Positions 32,322-44,254 of a stretch of 64,000 nt of DNA are shown one piece after another. Source of the stretch: Closterium sp. NIES-65. Its lineage: Eukaryota; Streptophyta; Zygnematophyceae; Desmidiales; Closteriaceae. Both the position numbers and the translations under genes were made by a program. The notes under the pieces are model-generated. The model did no database searches and had not been told where the DNA came from. It worked only from the letters and a program-made list of their open reading frames with translations. Every line of letters begins with the position of its first letter. The first letter of the stretch is position 1. The stretch spans positions 124,001 through 188,000 of the forward strand of contig CANXME010000886.1 of assembly GCA_948144175.1 (NCBI GenBank), read 5' to 3'.

Positions 32322-35300
32322 ATGGCGTCTCCAGTGTCTGCTGGAGACGGCGAGACGGGCGCTCGTGAGGATATGCCCTCCACCTGCACATCCTCCGATC
32401 CCGTCGAGGAGGGACCGTCGGTAATCCCCCCTGCACCGCCACCAGATTGCGGGGCGGACACATCTGCATCATCATCTCCAAGTGTGAAGATCACCCCAGC
32501 GCTTCTAAAGTTGCTGCAGCTCGTGGACGGCGTGAATGAGGGTGACGGACTGTCGAAGATGAATACAAACCGACTGCTGCAGCTTCTATTGCATCCCGAA
32601 TTAGCAAAGAACCTCGTCGACGCCAACATTTCAAACTCGCGCTATCTTGAAAGGCTCCACCTCGAGTACTTGGCAAGCACCGGGCGCGGCTACATGACAA
32701 CCACCATCGTGGTCGAGGGTTGGCCTGATCAGGTCATGCTGCACCGAAATCCACTCCACGTAAGTAATGTCATGTCTCCCTTCCCTGCTCCCTTCCCTGC
32801 GCCCTCCACTGCTGCCATGTCTCCCTTCCATGCTCTCTCCCATGCTACCATGTCTCCCTTCCATGCTCTCTCCCCTACTGCCATGTCTCCCTTCCCTGCT
32901 CTCTCCACTGCTGCCATGTCTCCCTTCCCTGCTCTCTCCACTGCTGCCATGTCTCCCTTCCCTGCTCTCTCCACTGCTGCCATGTCTCCCTTCCATGCTC
33001 TCTCCCCTGCTGCCATGTCTCCCTTCCCTGCTCTCTCCACTGCTGCCATGTCTCCCTTCCCTGCTCTCTCCCCTGCTGCCATGTCTCCCTTCCCTGCTCT
33101 CTCCACTGCTGCCATGTCTCCCTTCCCTGCTCTCTCCCCTGCTGCCATGTCTCCCTTCCCTGCTCTCTCCCCTGCTGCGTTGTCTCCCTTCCCTGCTCTC
33201 TCCCCTGCTGCCATGTCTCCCTTCCCTGCTCTCTCCACTGCTGCCATGTCTCCCTTCCATGCTCTCTCCCCTGCTGCCATGTCTCCCTTCCCTGCTCTCT
33301 CCACTGCTGCCATGTCTCCCTTCCCTGCTCTCTCCCCTGCTGCCATGACTCCCTTCCCTGCTCTCTCCACTGCTGCCATGTCTCCCTTCCCTGCTCTCTC
33401 CCCTGCTGCCATGTCTCCCTTCCCTGCTCTCTCCCCTGCTGCCATGTCTCACTTCCCCTGCTGACATGCCTCAGTTCCCTGCTGACATGTCTCACTTCCC
33501 CTGCTGACATGCCTCAGTTCCCTGCTGACATGTCTCACTTCCCCTGCTGACATGCCTCGGTTCCCTGCTGACATGTCTCTCTTCCCCTGGTGACATGTCT
33601 CAGTTCCCTGCTGACATGTCTCACTACTCTTTTCGCATGTCTCACTTTCCCGCGGACATGTCTCACATGTCTTTCTCGCATGTCTCAGTTCCCTGCTGTC
33701 ATGCCTCAGTTTTCTGCTCCCATGTCTAGCCTCCCTGTTTCCATGTCTCGCTGTAGTATTCCCATGCCACACTGCCGCGTTATCTTGTCTCCTAGCCATT
33801 GCTCACATGACTCACTTCTCTTATGCCAAACCAACACATGCTTCTCTGATTCTGGGACTCTCTTTCCTATTCCCATGTCAACTTGCCGTGATACCATGTC
33901 TCCCCGCAATGTTCCCATGTTAGTAGCACGGTAGCCTGCTAGTACTTCCTTTGTTGGCCTTGTACTCGCTTCTACCTTGCTGCATCCCTGCTGTGTTACC
34001 CATTTGTGCCCGGCGTATGTTTGCCCCCATGGGTTTTTTTCAGGCTCTGGGAGACATGTGGTCTGCCAAACAGAACTCCAACGGCTTTCGTTTCAGGCCA
34101 CGGAAGGAGGTCGATTCGGATAGTCGACAGCGTGCCTACACCACAGCAGAGACGGGGACATGGTGGCATGATGCTCAGGTACGTTGTCCCATGTTGTGTT
34201 TAGTCTCTGAGTACATTTGAGGTTTGATGTGCCATCCAGTTTCTTGGCTTCAAGTGCAAGGTTACTTTCTCCTCCCCTATGTGAATCCGGGAAATCCTCG
34301 GCTGAAACCCAACTATGCTTTCTACCTGAATTTTGCACCCAGGAATTGGTAGGACCTGATGCTGTGATAGCCGCTCTCATTTTCTACAGCGACGTCACGC
34401 ACCTCAGCAGTAATGGCAAAAAACAGGCCCATCCAGTTATGATGACACTTGGCAACATCCCTTTTCCTAAGCGTTGGGGTCCAGCAGGGCATTCATTGCT
34501 AGCAATGCTCCCTATACCTCCCAAAGACATGCCAAATGACCTGAAGGTTGAGATTTTCAACACCTGCGTGGCCAAGTTGTTGGAACCTCTGGTTCAGCTA
34601 AAAGAGAGGTAAGATGAGATGTTTTTATAGACATAAGTGTGTACTTGCATTCTGATTGTAGGTTTCTGCCCCCTGGACATGATGCGCTTGTAACTCGGTC
34701 CAACAGCCGTATTGTTGTGTGACATATGCAGGGGTGTACTACTGAAGGATGCGAACGGTGTCGAGCACAAGGTCATACCGCTGCTGCTCGGGTGGGCAGC
34801 TGACTACCCAGAATCGGGCAAATTGACATGCACACTCTCCGGCCAGCGCTGCATGAAGCCCTGCAGCATTTGCTACGTGGATAGGGTAATGTGATCTCTG
34901 GTAATTCAGTGAGTTTGTGTTCCGGCACAACACTCAGCTGCAGCATGAGCAGCCACTAAACCTTAGCAGGATCAAATCCTCACGCACATCCCCCTTTCCC
35001 TCCGCCGCATCTCCCAATGCCCCCTCAGGTGTGGAGCAAGGGGTAAACGTGTTTCCTTGCAAAGGGCCAGTGCTGCACATGCTGACCCCAGCCATTTGCA
35101 GCATGAAATCCTCATCCCCACTCCCCTTCCTACCTCCTCCCTATCTCCCTTTGCCCCCCAGGTGTGGAGCAAGGGGTAGACGGTATCCCTGTCAAAGCGC
35201 TACTTTTCTGCACATGCTGCCACTAGCCATCAGCAGCATCAAATACTCATCCCCACTTTCCTGCATACCTCGTCCCTTTCTCCATATCTAGCTCCGGTGT

Positions 35301-38300
35301 GGAGCAATGGGAAAGCAGGGTCCCTTTCATAGCGCCAGTGGGGCACGTGCTGCCAACAGCCATTTGCAGCATGAAATCCTCATCCCCACTCCCCTTCCTA
35401 CCTCCTCCCAATCTCCCACTGACCCTTAGGTGTTGCAGCAGGGGGTAAATGGGTTCCCTTTAACATCGCCTCCTGTTCTAACTATGCCATGTCTTTGTCT
35501 ACCCCTTTGTACCTTGGTCACCGATCCTCTCTATACCTTTTAGTGGCCCAATTTTAGTTGCTATGTTTTTCTTATTGCGGCAGGACAACCTCTCATCAAT
35601 CAACATGGAACATATTGTACGCACTCCAGAACAGCAACAATGGGTGATGTCTCAGGCAGAGGGGGAAACATCTGATGATGACAGCACTCTATCAAAATAC
35701 TCAACGTTTGACGTTGAGGTGAGCTCTTGCATGCGTGTTCATGGATGTGCTCGTTGGGGTGAGGTGCAAAGATCCAGATGAATCATAGTCTGACTTTAGT
35801 TTATGGACATCATTAGTGTTTCGTATGACGTTAATTTTGGGGATTTGTGATTTCTGAACAGACTTTGTAACTTGTGTTGCCCATGTAATGTTGTATGTGT
35901 GTGCTTTCCCATAACTTACTTTTATACTGCTCCCCATTGTTTGGCAGTGCGCACTGTGGCAATGGGCTATAAATGGTCATCCATGGGCGAACCCCTATCT
36001 AGCAGTTATGCCAGATATCATGCATATGGCGGATTTGGGGATACTGGACCACATTATCAAGTGCATTCGCACGGCAGTGCCAAGGGCGGTGAAGAAGCTT
36101 GATAAGTACGTCCCTAATCTGCTGGTTAAGTGCTGTTGCCATGGCTGCATGCATCGACCTGCCAGCACTTACTCAGTCTAGAAATTTGGGCGGACTTGTT
36201 TCGATACTCTCATTAAGTTTCCTTTAACAACCACTCCAGCCACTCCCCCTGAACAGGAGGCTGCAAATTGTTCAAGAAGCCACCCGTATCAACTTGATGC
36301 GGTTCCCGGAGAAGGAATACTTTGAAAGCAATGCTACGGTCCCAGCATTCCAACACAGGGCAGTCATGCAGGTAAGGATGAGGGCCAGCCATGTTTTGGA
36401 ACTTTGATTTAGTGAGTGATTTCATGCCTCTTTCACACCACGGTCACACGCAGTCTTATTTACCTTCCACCGTTCCCCTACCCCCCCACCGTAAGTCTGA
36501 AATTTCGCCCACAAAGTTGTTTCTTTTTGTGATCATGTACGCGCACATTGTTATCCACAGCCATGACTTTGACTGGAATATCTTGCACCCATGTCCCATC
36601 CACACATCATCCCACCCTCCTGCCTTTTCTCTCTTACAACCCTACATGATGCCGCGACACGCTTATTGTCACCCACAAAGCCTGCCTGACATTTCTACCA
36701 CGTGTGTCACATCCCCACAACACCCCACAGCAGTCCTTTTCTCCATTCCCATGGCCAATATGCTTAGGCAAACCCATGAGCCCTCATGTCACATCCACAT
36801 GATTGCAGGTTTTAATATTCCTAGTGGCAGATATTTTGGATGCACCACAACTCGAGGCGATACGCGCGTACCTTGACTGGTATAGCTGCTGTAACAGCCA
36901 CATTCATACCGAGGCCAGCCTACGAGAGCTACAGCGGAAAGTAGGCAGGTATGCTAATGCGCATGCAAAGACCACTTGCACAAGGGTGACCTAGGCTCAA
37001 TGTGGGGCCGTTGGAGTGCCCAGTTATGTCATTGGCGTAATGGCATGCCTGTTTTTCCAAATTCCCCTTTTTGACACAGGCTCGTGAAGCTATTGGTGAA
37101 AGCATTTCCCGACCAAAAATCAGAGTGGAACTTGATCAAAACGCACCTGATGACGCATTTCTTTCCTGCCATTCGAAGGGCAGGTTATGTGCAAGAGTAT
37201 AGCACGAACCTATTTGAGCACCTGCACAGCGTTCTCTTGAAACAGATATACCGCCGTACAAACAAAAGAGACGCCGACAAACAGATAATGAAGCGTCACG
37301 AACAGCGACTCGACTTGTGGGAGGACGAGGAGTCGGACCATGGCCGAGAAACCGCTATGGCAAAGGTATGGACCCGAGTGTAACTCGTGCACTAGCATTT
37401 GTAATGGTGCGATTTTCAGCACTTATTGTGTCTTACGTACAGGCCATTGAAGAAGGAATCCGTGTGATGACCAAGGAATCACACTTCTTCCCGGTAGAAC
37501 CAACCGGGGCCACCGAGTCTACGAACGATTTCGTGAAGGGGTGGAGCGAGCAGCACCCCGAGGCACATGCCGCATTCAAAGGGGCACTAACACGTGCTGG
37601 CCTGACGCCAAGCAAGGTTCGGGTAAGGAGCTCATGCGTCATACTCACTGGATCACCCCATGCATGCTCATTACGTTCTTTATGTCAATTAATATGGCAT
37701 CCTAATCCTTCGATTCCACCCATTGTATCTTTTGCAATGTGTTTACATCGCAATGGAGAGATACTACTACACACAGCAGGGTCCTCATTTGTGCACTAAT
37801 CCCGCCTTCCCTCATCCATCCTCCCTCTCCTCCCTCCCAATTGATCCACTCTACTTCACTCCCCTCCTCCCTCCGTCACTGCCACACTCTCCCCTATCCC
37901 CCTCTGCCCCTTAGGTGAAGAACATTGTGAGAACAAGCTGATTTAGCCCTGATGTGTCTGCTAACCAGCCCAAGCAGCATCAATCCTAATGCCCTTCCCC
38001 ATTCCTCCATCGTTCCTTAATGCGTGTGCTCACCCAGGAACTTGATCATGGGCCGAGGCACCTTAGAACAAGACCCTAAACTCCTTACGCCCTACCAGTT
38101 TGCCCCTTCATCCCTACCTCCCTCTGCCCTCCAGATGCTAAACATGGGGCAAAGGGCACTGGATTGAATCCACCTCTGCCTCACGAGCTCCCACCAGGCC
38201 ACACGAGCATAATCTCCTCACACCCAGCCACCTTCCCCCTTCATCCCTACCTCCCTCTGCCCTCCAGATGCTAAACATGGGGCAAAGGGCACTGGATTGA

Positions 38301-39564
38301 ATCCACCTCTGCCTCACGAGCTCCCACCAGGCCACACGAGCATAATCTCCTCACACCCAGCCACCTTCCCCCTTCATCCCTACCTCCCTCTTCCCTCCAG
38401 ATGCTAAACATGGGGCAAAGGGCACTGGATTGAATCCACCTCTGCCTCACAAGCTCCCACCAGGCCACACGAGCATAATCTCCTCACACCCAGCCACCTT
38501 CCCCCTTCATCCCTACCTCCCTCTGCCCTCCAGATGCTAAACATGGGGCAAAGGGCACTGGATTGAATCCACCTCTGCCTAACGAGCTCCCACCAGGCCA
38601 CACGAGCATAATCTCCTCACACCCAGCCACCTTCCCCCTTCTCCCCATCTCCCTCTGCCACCCAGTTGTTGATAATGAGGCAAACGTGTTTTCCCCTTTG
38701 TCCCCATCTCCCTCTGCCACCAGCCCGTTGCAGCACTATATCCTCACGCCCAAAACCCTGTCACTCCTCAACCCTAGCACGCTCTGCCCATATGTGTTGA
38801 TCATGAGGCAATCATTTTTTTTTCCAAAGCGCCACCGCTGCACAAACGGCACCCAGCCTATGGCAACACTCACTCCTCACGCCCGTCCCAATTCCTCCTC
38901 TCCATCCCCCTCTGCCCCCCAGGTGTTGTTCATGAGGCGAACCGTTTTTTTTTTTTCAGTGCGCCTCTGCCGCATATGCTGCCACCTGCCACCAGCAGCA
39001 TCAAACCCTTCTCCCCTTACCCCTATATGCTTCCCCTCAAGTGTGGACCATGTGGGAGGCATTAGACACCAAGACCCCACAGTTGGCGCTGGCGTTGGGT
39101 GGCTTCGGGGTGTTGCAGGAGCATGCCAATGGAAACCACATCAGGGAGTTTTTCTTCTGGAATGCTTTCATCTTGCAGGCGCATACAACAATGGCCATTC
39201 TAGCAGCCGAGGGAGAGCACTTTTCACGTGTCGCTCATTTTGTGAGGGCCGCTCCCGACTCATACTCACGGCCATGGTTTTCGGATGTGGCGGTCAAAGG
39301 GACAGCACAAGATGGGAGCGATACTGAGTGGTATGGAAAGCTCTTGCTCCTATTCCATGCAGTGGTTGATGGTTGCAAGAAGGAGCTCGCATATGTTAAG
39401 TATTGGTCAAGAACGGGAGAGGATGCGAAAACTGGATGCACCCGACTTGGTTGGACTCCCGGTCGAACGTGATTGACATTGAATCAATCTACAGGGAGGT
39501 GCACGTGATCAAGGCGTTCCATAGTGATACTGCTTATTTGCTTAATAAGTATCAATTGAGGTGA
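32322..39564 (+). CDS. Plavaka-type (CACTA-related) transposase gene, about 11 exons
   Basis: A DNA-transposon transposase of the Plavaka group. Exons are 32322-32759, 34044-34178, 34343-34608, 34732-34885, 35584-35718, 35948-36105, 36257-36371, 36809-36948, 37080-37365 and 37443-37622, all in agreeing phase, then about 39041-39564. Family landmarks are: GTWWHDAQ; YSDVTHLSSNGKKQAHPV then MTLGNIP; LLLGWAADYPESGKLT; the Cys cluster RCMKPCSIC; MPDIMHMADLGILDH; an AYLDWYSCCNSHIHTE segment; and EYSTNLFEHLHSVLLK. Asp in YSDVTH and MPDIMH are candidate metal ligands. The last exon is damaged. Its acceptor reads CTCAAG and does not give the needed phase. A one-base frameshift near 39405 separates AYVKYW from the C-terminal NVIDIESIYREVHVIKAF. 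Several introns are filled with tandem repeats. No terminal inverted repeats were identified. Confidence 0.8.
32770..33460. repeat. 33-bp intronic minisatellite, about 20 units
   Basis: Unit ATGTCTCCCTTCCCTGCTCT plus CTCCACTGCTGCC, alternating CCACTG and CCCCTG. As 33 is a multiple of three and the unit lacks stops in most frames, the array is open in several frames on both strands. It sits directly after the GTAAGT donor at 32760. Confidence 0.95.
33461..33720. repeat. GACATGTCTCA-type repeats
   Basis: Imperfect 20-24 bp units of CCTGCTGACATGTCTCACTT, a relaxed continuation of the neighbouring array. Confidence 0.8.
34985..35460 (+). repeat. about 133-bp intronic repeats with acceptor-like ends
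   Basis: Four imperfect units in the intron between the exons ending 34885 and starting 35584. Each ends in a pyrimidine tract plus AG (CCTCAG, CCCCAG, CTTAG) followed by GTGTGGAGCAAGGGGTA or a variant, then a GCATGAAATCCTCATCCCC stretch. Confidence 0.75.
37913..39030 (+). repeat. 133-bp tandem repeat filling the last intron
   Basis: At 38104-38640 four near-identical 133-bp units (CTCCAGATGCTAAACATGGG at 38133, 38266, 38399 and 38532). On both sides are diverged relatives with CCCCAG or CCCAG followed by GTGTTGATCATGAGGCAA or similar. These resemble the units in the 35-kb intron and the start of the final exon at 39041. Confidence 0.85.
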
Positions 39565-40435
39565 TGAGTATCAGGTACAAACATGTGGCTTCTACACATG
39601 TTTTTCTTGTTTTGTGTGTGTTTTTCTCCTCTTATTCCTCCAGTGAACTGATTATAAAACAGCAAATGATGTGTAAACTGGGTATTCAAATATTTTGACA
39701 TGTCTAAAACATAATGCAAGATTGCTATCTTCGTAAGCTTTAAAACCTCAAGTTGAAAAAAACAAAAATATGATAGATACATTGGCAAGGATGTATTCAT
39801 TATAATGTATTTCTTCACATCTTCAAATGTTGCAACTGTATACTGGTGCCTGAAATTGGACCATTTTTGGAGTTACATAGGTGCTGTGAAAGTTGGACCA
39901 AATCTGGTCCCTTATCGAACCTGCGCTGGACAGATTTTCGGCGCCCGAACCGCGCCCTAAGCTGACGCGAAATGTGTTTTGGCGCGACTGGAGCAATCTC
40001 AGGCCAAGGCGGCTCGAATGTGGGTCGCGGGAGAAATTCTGGACAGGGATTGGACACAACAGAAAATTCATCGCGAAACCAATTCCTCCAACCCCACAAA
40101 ACTTCCCAACCCCCCGCAAAACGAAACGAGGCTTGTTTGTGATGAACAGCCCCACGAAAAGGCCTAGCAGCTCAAAACAGCATCACGCCAACTCTGGAAA
40201 CCAGGAAGCATTTTATTGCCGGAGGCACACAACGAGACTTCTTTCGACACTTCATAACTAAACTCAAAGGTTGGTAAGCCAGCAAAGGAGGAATCACACA
40301 GACTAATCACACATCACATACGGCGATCCTGCAGAACTACTTGAAAGGAAAGTATGAGACGAGCAAAGGGAAAAAGACGGTAGCCCTGCACTCCACTGAA
40401 GAGATCTGGCCGCCAGGTAAGAAGCGATCATGTTA
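39565..40435. other. no gene recognised
   Basis: AT-rich first, then GC-rich. Short open frames on both strands have no match. A GGTGCCTGAAATTGGACCAT word near 39845 resembles DNA near 21540, hinting at a shared dispersed repeat. Confidence 0.35.
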
Positions 40436-41220
40436 TTACTGCTCTGGCTGACGCAGAATTTCCAGAGCCATAGCCAGTAGTTCTGCCTCGTCTTCAATGG
40501 ATGTAGAGGCGTTAAGGAGATCGTCCGTGCGGTCCTCAGCGGGCATGTTCAGGTCTACCGTCACCCTGCTTGCACGCTCGAGACGGTCTATGACGCTGGG
40601 GTTGCCAATTTCTAGGTGCTCTAGCAGCTCTCGAGGCAAAATACCTCTAGCATGCGCAAATTGAACCAGGATCTCGGTTGCCTGACGTGCAATTCGACGC
40701 GTGCCGCGGTCAAGATCAGAAGAGGTCGCTGCCTCATCTGTCTAAAGGTCACCATCCTTGTCATCTTGATTCGAGTGCACCACCAGCCCTGGTGCCATCA
40801 GCTCCGAGGTTGGCTGATGGTCGTCAATAGTTATAAACTCCATTGGCCCCATTTCCCGCTCTGCAAGTTGAAGCTTCTGGATCGCCAGTGATAAATCCAA
40901 CACTTCGCGTTGTGAAATCACAGTTGCCTCATCCATGGTGTGCGAGGTCACATGGCTCATCTGTGGCAGCCAAACTGACGGAATGCACCCCGTACGTGCC
41001 CAACATTTCTGTACACTGGCAGCTTCAATGGAACCCCAAGAATCGCCAATCCAAATCACGGTGAATTTTGCACCGGGCTTTTCGCGTTGAAGTTCCACTC
41101 CTCTGAGGCCACGGTCGAATAGGCAGATGAGCTTCAACATCCACCTGCGCCGAAATCGCATCTTCAGCGTGGCAATGATGCCTTGATCTAAGGGTTGAAG
41201 GAAAGTTGTGGTGTTGGCAG

Positions 41221-42965
41221 TGTCAGATTATAATGCATGTCTAGTCTGTAGTGGGGTACTCAAAAGTGAGTATAACCCTTTTAGGGCTTACTACTTGTAT
41301 CCCCCTCCTTTCTAGTTTCAACATTCTCCTTCCACAATCCCCTCGACATTTTCCTTACACCCTTCAACTCGATCATCAAACCCTCGAACCATCTACCAAG
41401 GCTCCTAAGCTATGGCTACTAAGCCCACTATTACTTAGCCTATCTCTCAACATGCTATCAGAGCTTAAAGCTCCTGGCCTGTGAGCCCACTTGCTTCCGC
41501 TGCCCTACTGTGTGTCGCGCGCCCCGTGGCGCGCGACATTCTATTTTTCTTCCCGCCACACGCTCGGAACGCGTGGCGGTTTTCTGCCCGCCGTGCGCCC
41601 GAGGCACGCGGCGGGTTCTTACCTCGTCGTGGCGTCCTGGGAACCCGCGCACTGGCTCCGACCGTCGCCTCGTCGCGGCGTTTTGGGGGCCCGCACGCAG
41701 GCCCCTCCCGTCGCCTCGTCGCGACACTTTCAGGGCCCGCGAGCCGGCCCCTCCCGTTGCCTCGTCGCAGCGCCTTAGGGGCCTGCGCGCAGTCCCCTCC
41801 CGTCGCCCGTCGTGGCACTTTCGGGGGCCTGCGCGGCTCCCTAGCACGTCGCCCGTCAGGGCACCCTGGGGGCCGCGCCCTTCCCCTCCCCTCCCTCCTA
41901 ATTTCCGCTGCAGCAGCAGCCCCTGGAGCAGCCGCCCCAGCAGCAGCAGCACCTGGAGCAGCTGCCCCAGCAGCAGCAGCCCCTGGAGCAGCCGCCCCAG
42001 CAGCAGCAGCCCCTGGAGCAGCCGCCCCAGCAGCAGCAGCACCTGGAGTAGCCGCCCCAGCAGCAGCAGCCCCTGGAGCAGCCGCCCCAGCAGCAGCAGC
42101 CCCTGGAGCAGCCGCCCCAGCAGCAGCAGCCCCTGGAGCAGCCGCCCTGGCAGCAGCCCCTGGAGCAGCCGCCCCAGCAGCAGTAGCCCCTGGAGCAGCC
42201 GCCCCAGCAGCAGCAGCCCCTGGAGCAGCCGCCCCAGCAGCAGCAGCCCCTGGAGCAGCCACCCCAGCAGTAGCAGCCCCTGCAGCAACAGCCCCTGGAG
42301 CAGCCGCCCCGGCAGCAGCAGCCCCTGGAGCAGCCGCCCAAGCAGCAGCCCCTGGAGCAGCCGCCCTAGCAGCAGCAGCCCGTGGAGCAGCCGCCCCAGC
42401 AGCAGCAGAACCTGGAGCAACCGCCCCAGCGGCAGCAGCCCCTGGAGCAGCCGCCCCAGCAGCAGCAGCCCCTGGAGCAGCCGCCCCAGCAGCACCAGCC
42501 CCTGGAGCAGCCGCCCCAGCAGCAGCAGCCCCTGGAGAAGCCGCCCCAGCAGCAGCAGCCCCTGCAGCAGCAGCCCCTGGAGCAGCCGCCCCGGCAGCAG
42601 CAGCCCCTGGAGCAGCCGCCCCAGCAGCAGCCCCTGGAGCAGCCGCCCTAGCAGCAGCAGCCCCTGGAGCAGCCGCCCCAGCAGCAGCCGCCCCAGCAGC
42701 AGCAGCCCCTGGAGCAGCCGCCCCAGCAGCAGCAGCCCCTGGAGCAGCCGCCCCAGCAGCAGCAGCCCCTGGAGCAGCCGCCCCAGCAGCAGCAGCCCCT
42801 GGAGCAGCCGCCCCAGCAGCAGCAGCCCCTGGAGCAGCCGCCCCAGCAGCAGCCGCCCCTGGCCCCTGCAGCAGCCGCTCCTGGACCCGGTGCAGCCGTG
42901 GGGGGGTGGGTGTGGGGGTGATGGTTGTGGGGGTGTCGGTTGTGCGTGTCGTCCCCTCCGCAACA
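41221..42965 (+). mobile_element. 1.75-kb LTR-type insertion with perfect 5-bp TSD
   Basis: The element starts TGTCAGATTA and ends CGCAACA. It is flanked by GGCAG on both sides (41216-41220 and 42966-42970), and removing it plus one GGCAG restores the transposase frame (YLPANTT). A candidate 5' LTR (41221 to about 41453, ending CTCAACA) is followed by TGCTATCAGAGC, very like the initiator-Met tRNA primer site of plant LTR elements. No full 3' LTR and no gag or pol remain, so it is a deleted or non-autonomous element. Confidence 0.8.
41909..42875. repeat. 30-bp CAG-rich minisatellite, about 30 units
   Basis: Unit CAGCAGCAGCAGCCCCTGGA plus GCAGCCGCCC. In + frames it reads as Gln/Pro/Glu decapeptides or Ala/Pro/Gly, and on - as Leu/Gly or Gly/Cys, giving open frames up to about 510 codons that are artefacts. 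It forms the body of the LTR-type insertion. Confidence 0.95.
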
Positions 42966-44254
42966 GGCAGGCAGATATATGATGCGAACATTAGTCATTT
43001 TGAATGTCCGCATCCCCATTAACGTTTCCTCCCGTCCAACAGCAGCATTAAGCGCGTGGGAGGAAGCGTTATCCATCAGAATGACACACTATCGTCCTTG
43101 CACGAAAAACGTGGCATTCACATTGTCCATGTATTCTGCAAACAGCTGTGAATTCAGGAAACGCAAACAAAGCGGTTCTTAGTTACTTTCTAGGTGGCAT
43201 ATGCCGCATGACTTTGCCTGAGAATCCAGCGGCCAGGTTTTCACCTCTTTATTCATCCACCCTTTTCGGTTCCAGCGCCACTTCACATGTGATTCAACGT
43301 CAAAACCGCTGAAGTAGCGAGGGCGTTGCACCTTCGCAATCACCAAGGGTCTCCACATGTCGGAACCATCAGCATTGCATAGCAGTGCGACAGTAAGGCG
43401 GTCTTTGCACCCCTTCCCTCCAGCAAGCGTTTCCACAGCGTAAGTTCGTCTCGGCGTTTGTGCAGGGTAGATGGCGGTCTCATCGAAGCTGTACGTGTCT
43501 TCAGCTGTCACACCAAGCCTTGTTAACAGGATTGGCAGCTTCTCACGGCACTCGTTACAGCCTTCATGTTCGCCGATCCTGCCTCCCCTTTACGCATGAG
43601 GCATCGAAGACCCACTCGGGCTAGACTGCGTACCACTCAGCCCACCGAGCATTTAAAGGTGGCTGGGATTGACATATCGGTGGCCAGTTGGCGTGCGCGC
43701 AACTGAATAACCTCTATTGAAAGTGGCAAGCCTGGAGCAGCAGCTCTGTTGATCCAGCCGCAAACGCTCAGCTCCAAGGCAGGATAGTATCCCATCCGTT
43801 GACGTTGCTGCTCGTCTAAACCTGGAGCATCGGCAAGCCAAATGGCTTTGTCTTTCAACACCTTTGAAACGGTGGACCGTGCTGGAGCAATGTTGAATTT
43901 CATGGCCGTCCATTCAGCCAGCTGTTCATGCGTCCAGGTATCGCAAGCAGCATGTTGTTGGCAGATGGAGTGCTTGATGCTGCGTGTTAGAGCCGCTCTT
44001 GTTCGGCCTATCCTCATCGTGTAAGGAGGTGAGGGGTGTCGAGTTACTCGACTGGCGCAGTATGGGTTTGAGTTCAATGTCTGAAATGTAAATGTCATTT
44101 CGCGACTTGGATTTCGGGACATCGTGGTTTGCATTTGGATTTCTACGATTCCATTCCGATGTTGCCTCGTGTTGCCTCGTGTGTGCTGACGCGACCATCC
44201 GCATTGGGTGTGTCCGATGTGGCATTGTGATTCCGGTTGTTTCGTTTCAGCCAA

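Larger units (their letters stand above)
40436..44254 (-). pseudogene. Tigger/pogo-type transposase, broken
   Basis: A DDE transposase of the pogo/Tigger kind (CENP-B-like helix-turn-helix then DDE domain). In - order: an N-terminal DNA-binding part (TWTHEQLAEWTAMKFNIAPA then RSTVSKVLKDKAIWLAD, 44254-43640); SFDETAIYPAQTPRRTYA with the first catalytic Asp and KDRLTVALLCNADGSD (43511-43180); ILMDNASSHALN with the second Asp (about 43080-42966); then, after an insertion, LQPLDQGIIATLK and a C-terminal tail (41215-40436). Damage: a TGA after CSVG (about 43637), a frameshift before 43511, a TAG just before CVILMDN, a 1745-bp insertion at 41221-42965, and a TAG near 40740. An intron with a GCAG acceptor probably ends near 43130. 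It cannot code for an active transposase as it stands. Confidence 0.85.

Noticed and set aside
32729-33510. Long open frames on the minus strand and a second plus frame
   Set aside because: They are by-products of the 33-bp intronic minisatellite. The real frame is the transposase exon that ends at 32759.
41481-43022. Open frames of about 490-510 codons on both strands
   Set aside because: They run through a 30-bp CAG-rich array whose length is a multiple of three and which lacks stops. The predicted proteins are pure low complexity and the area is inside an LTR-type insertion.
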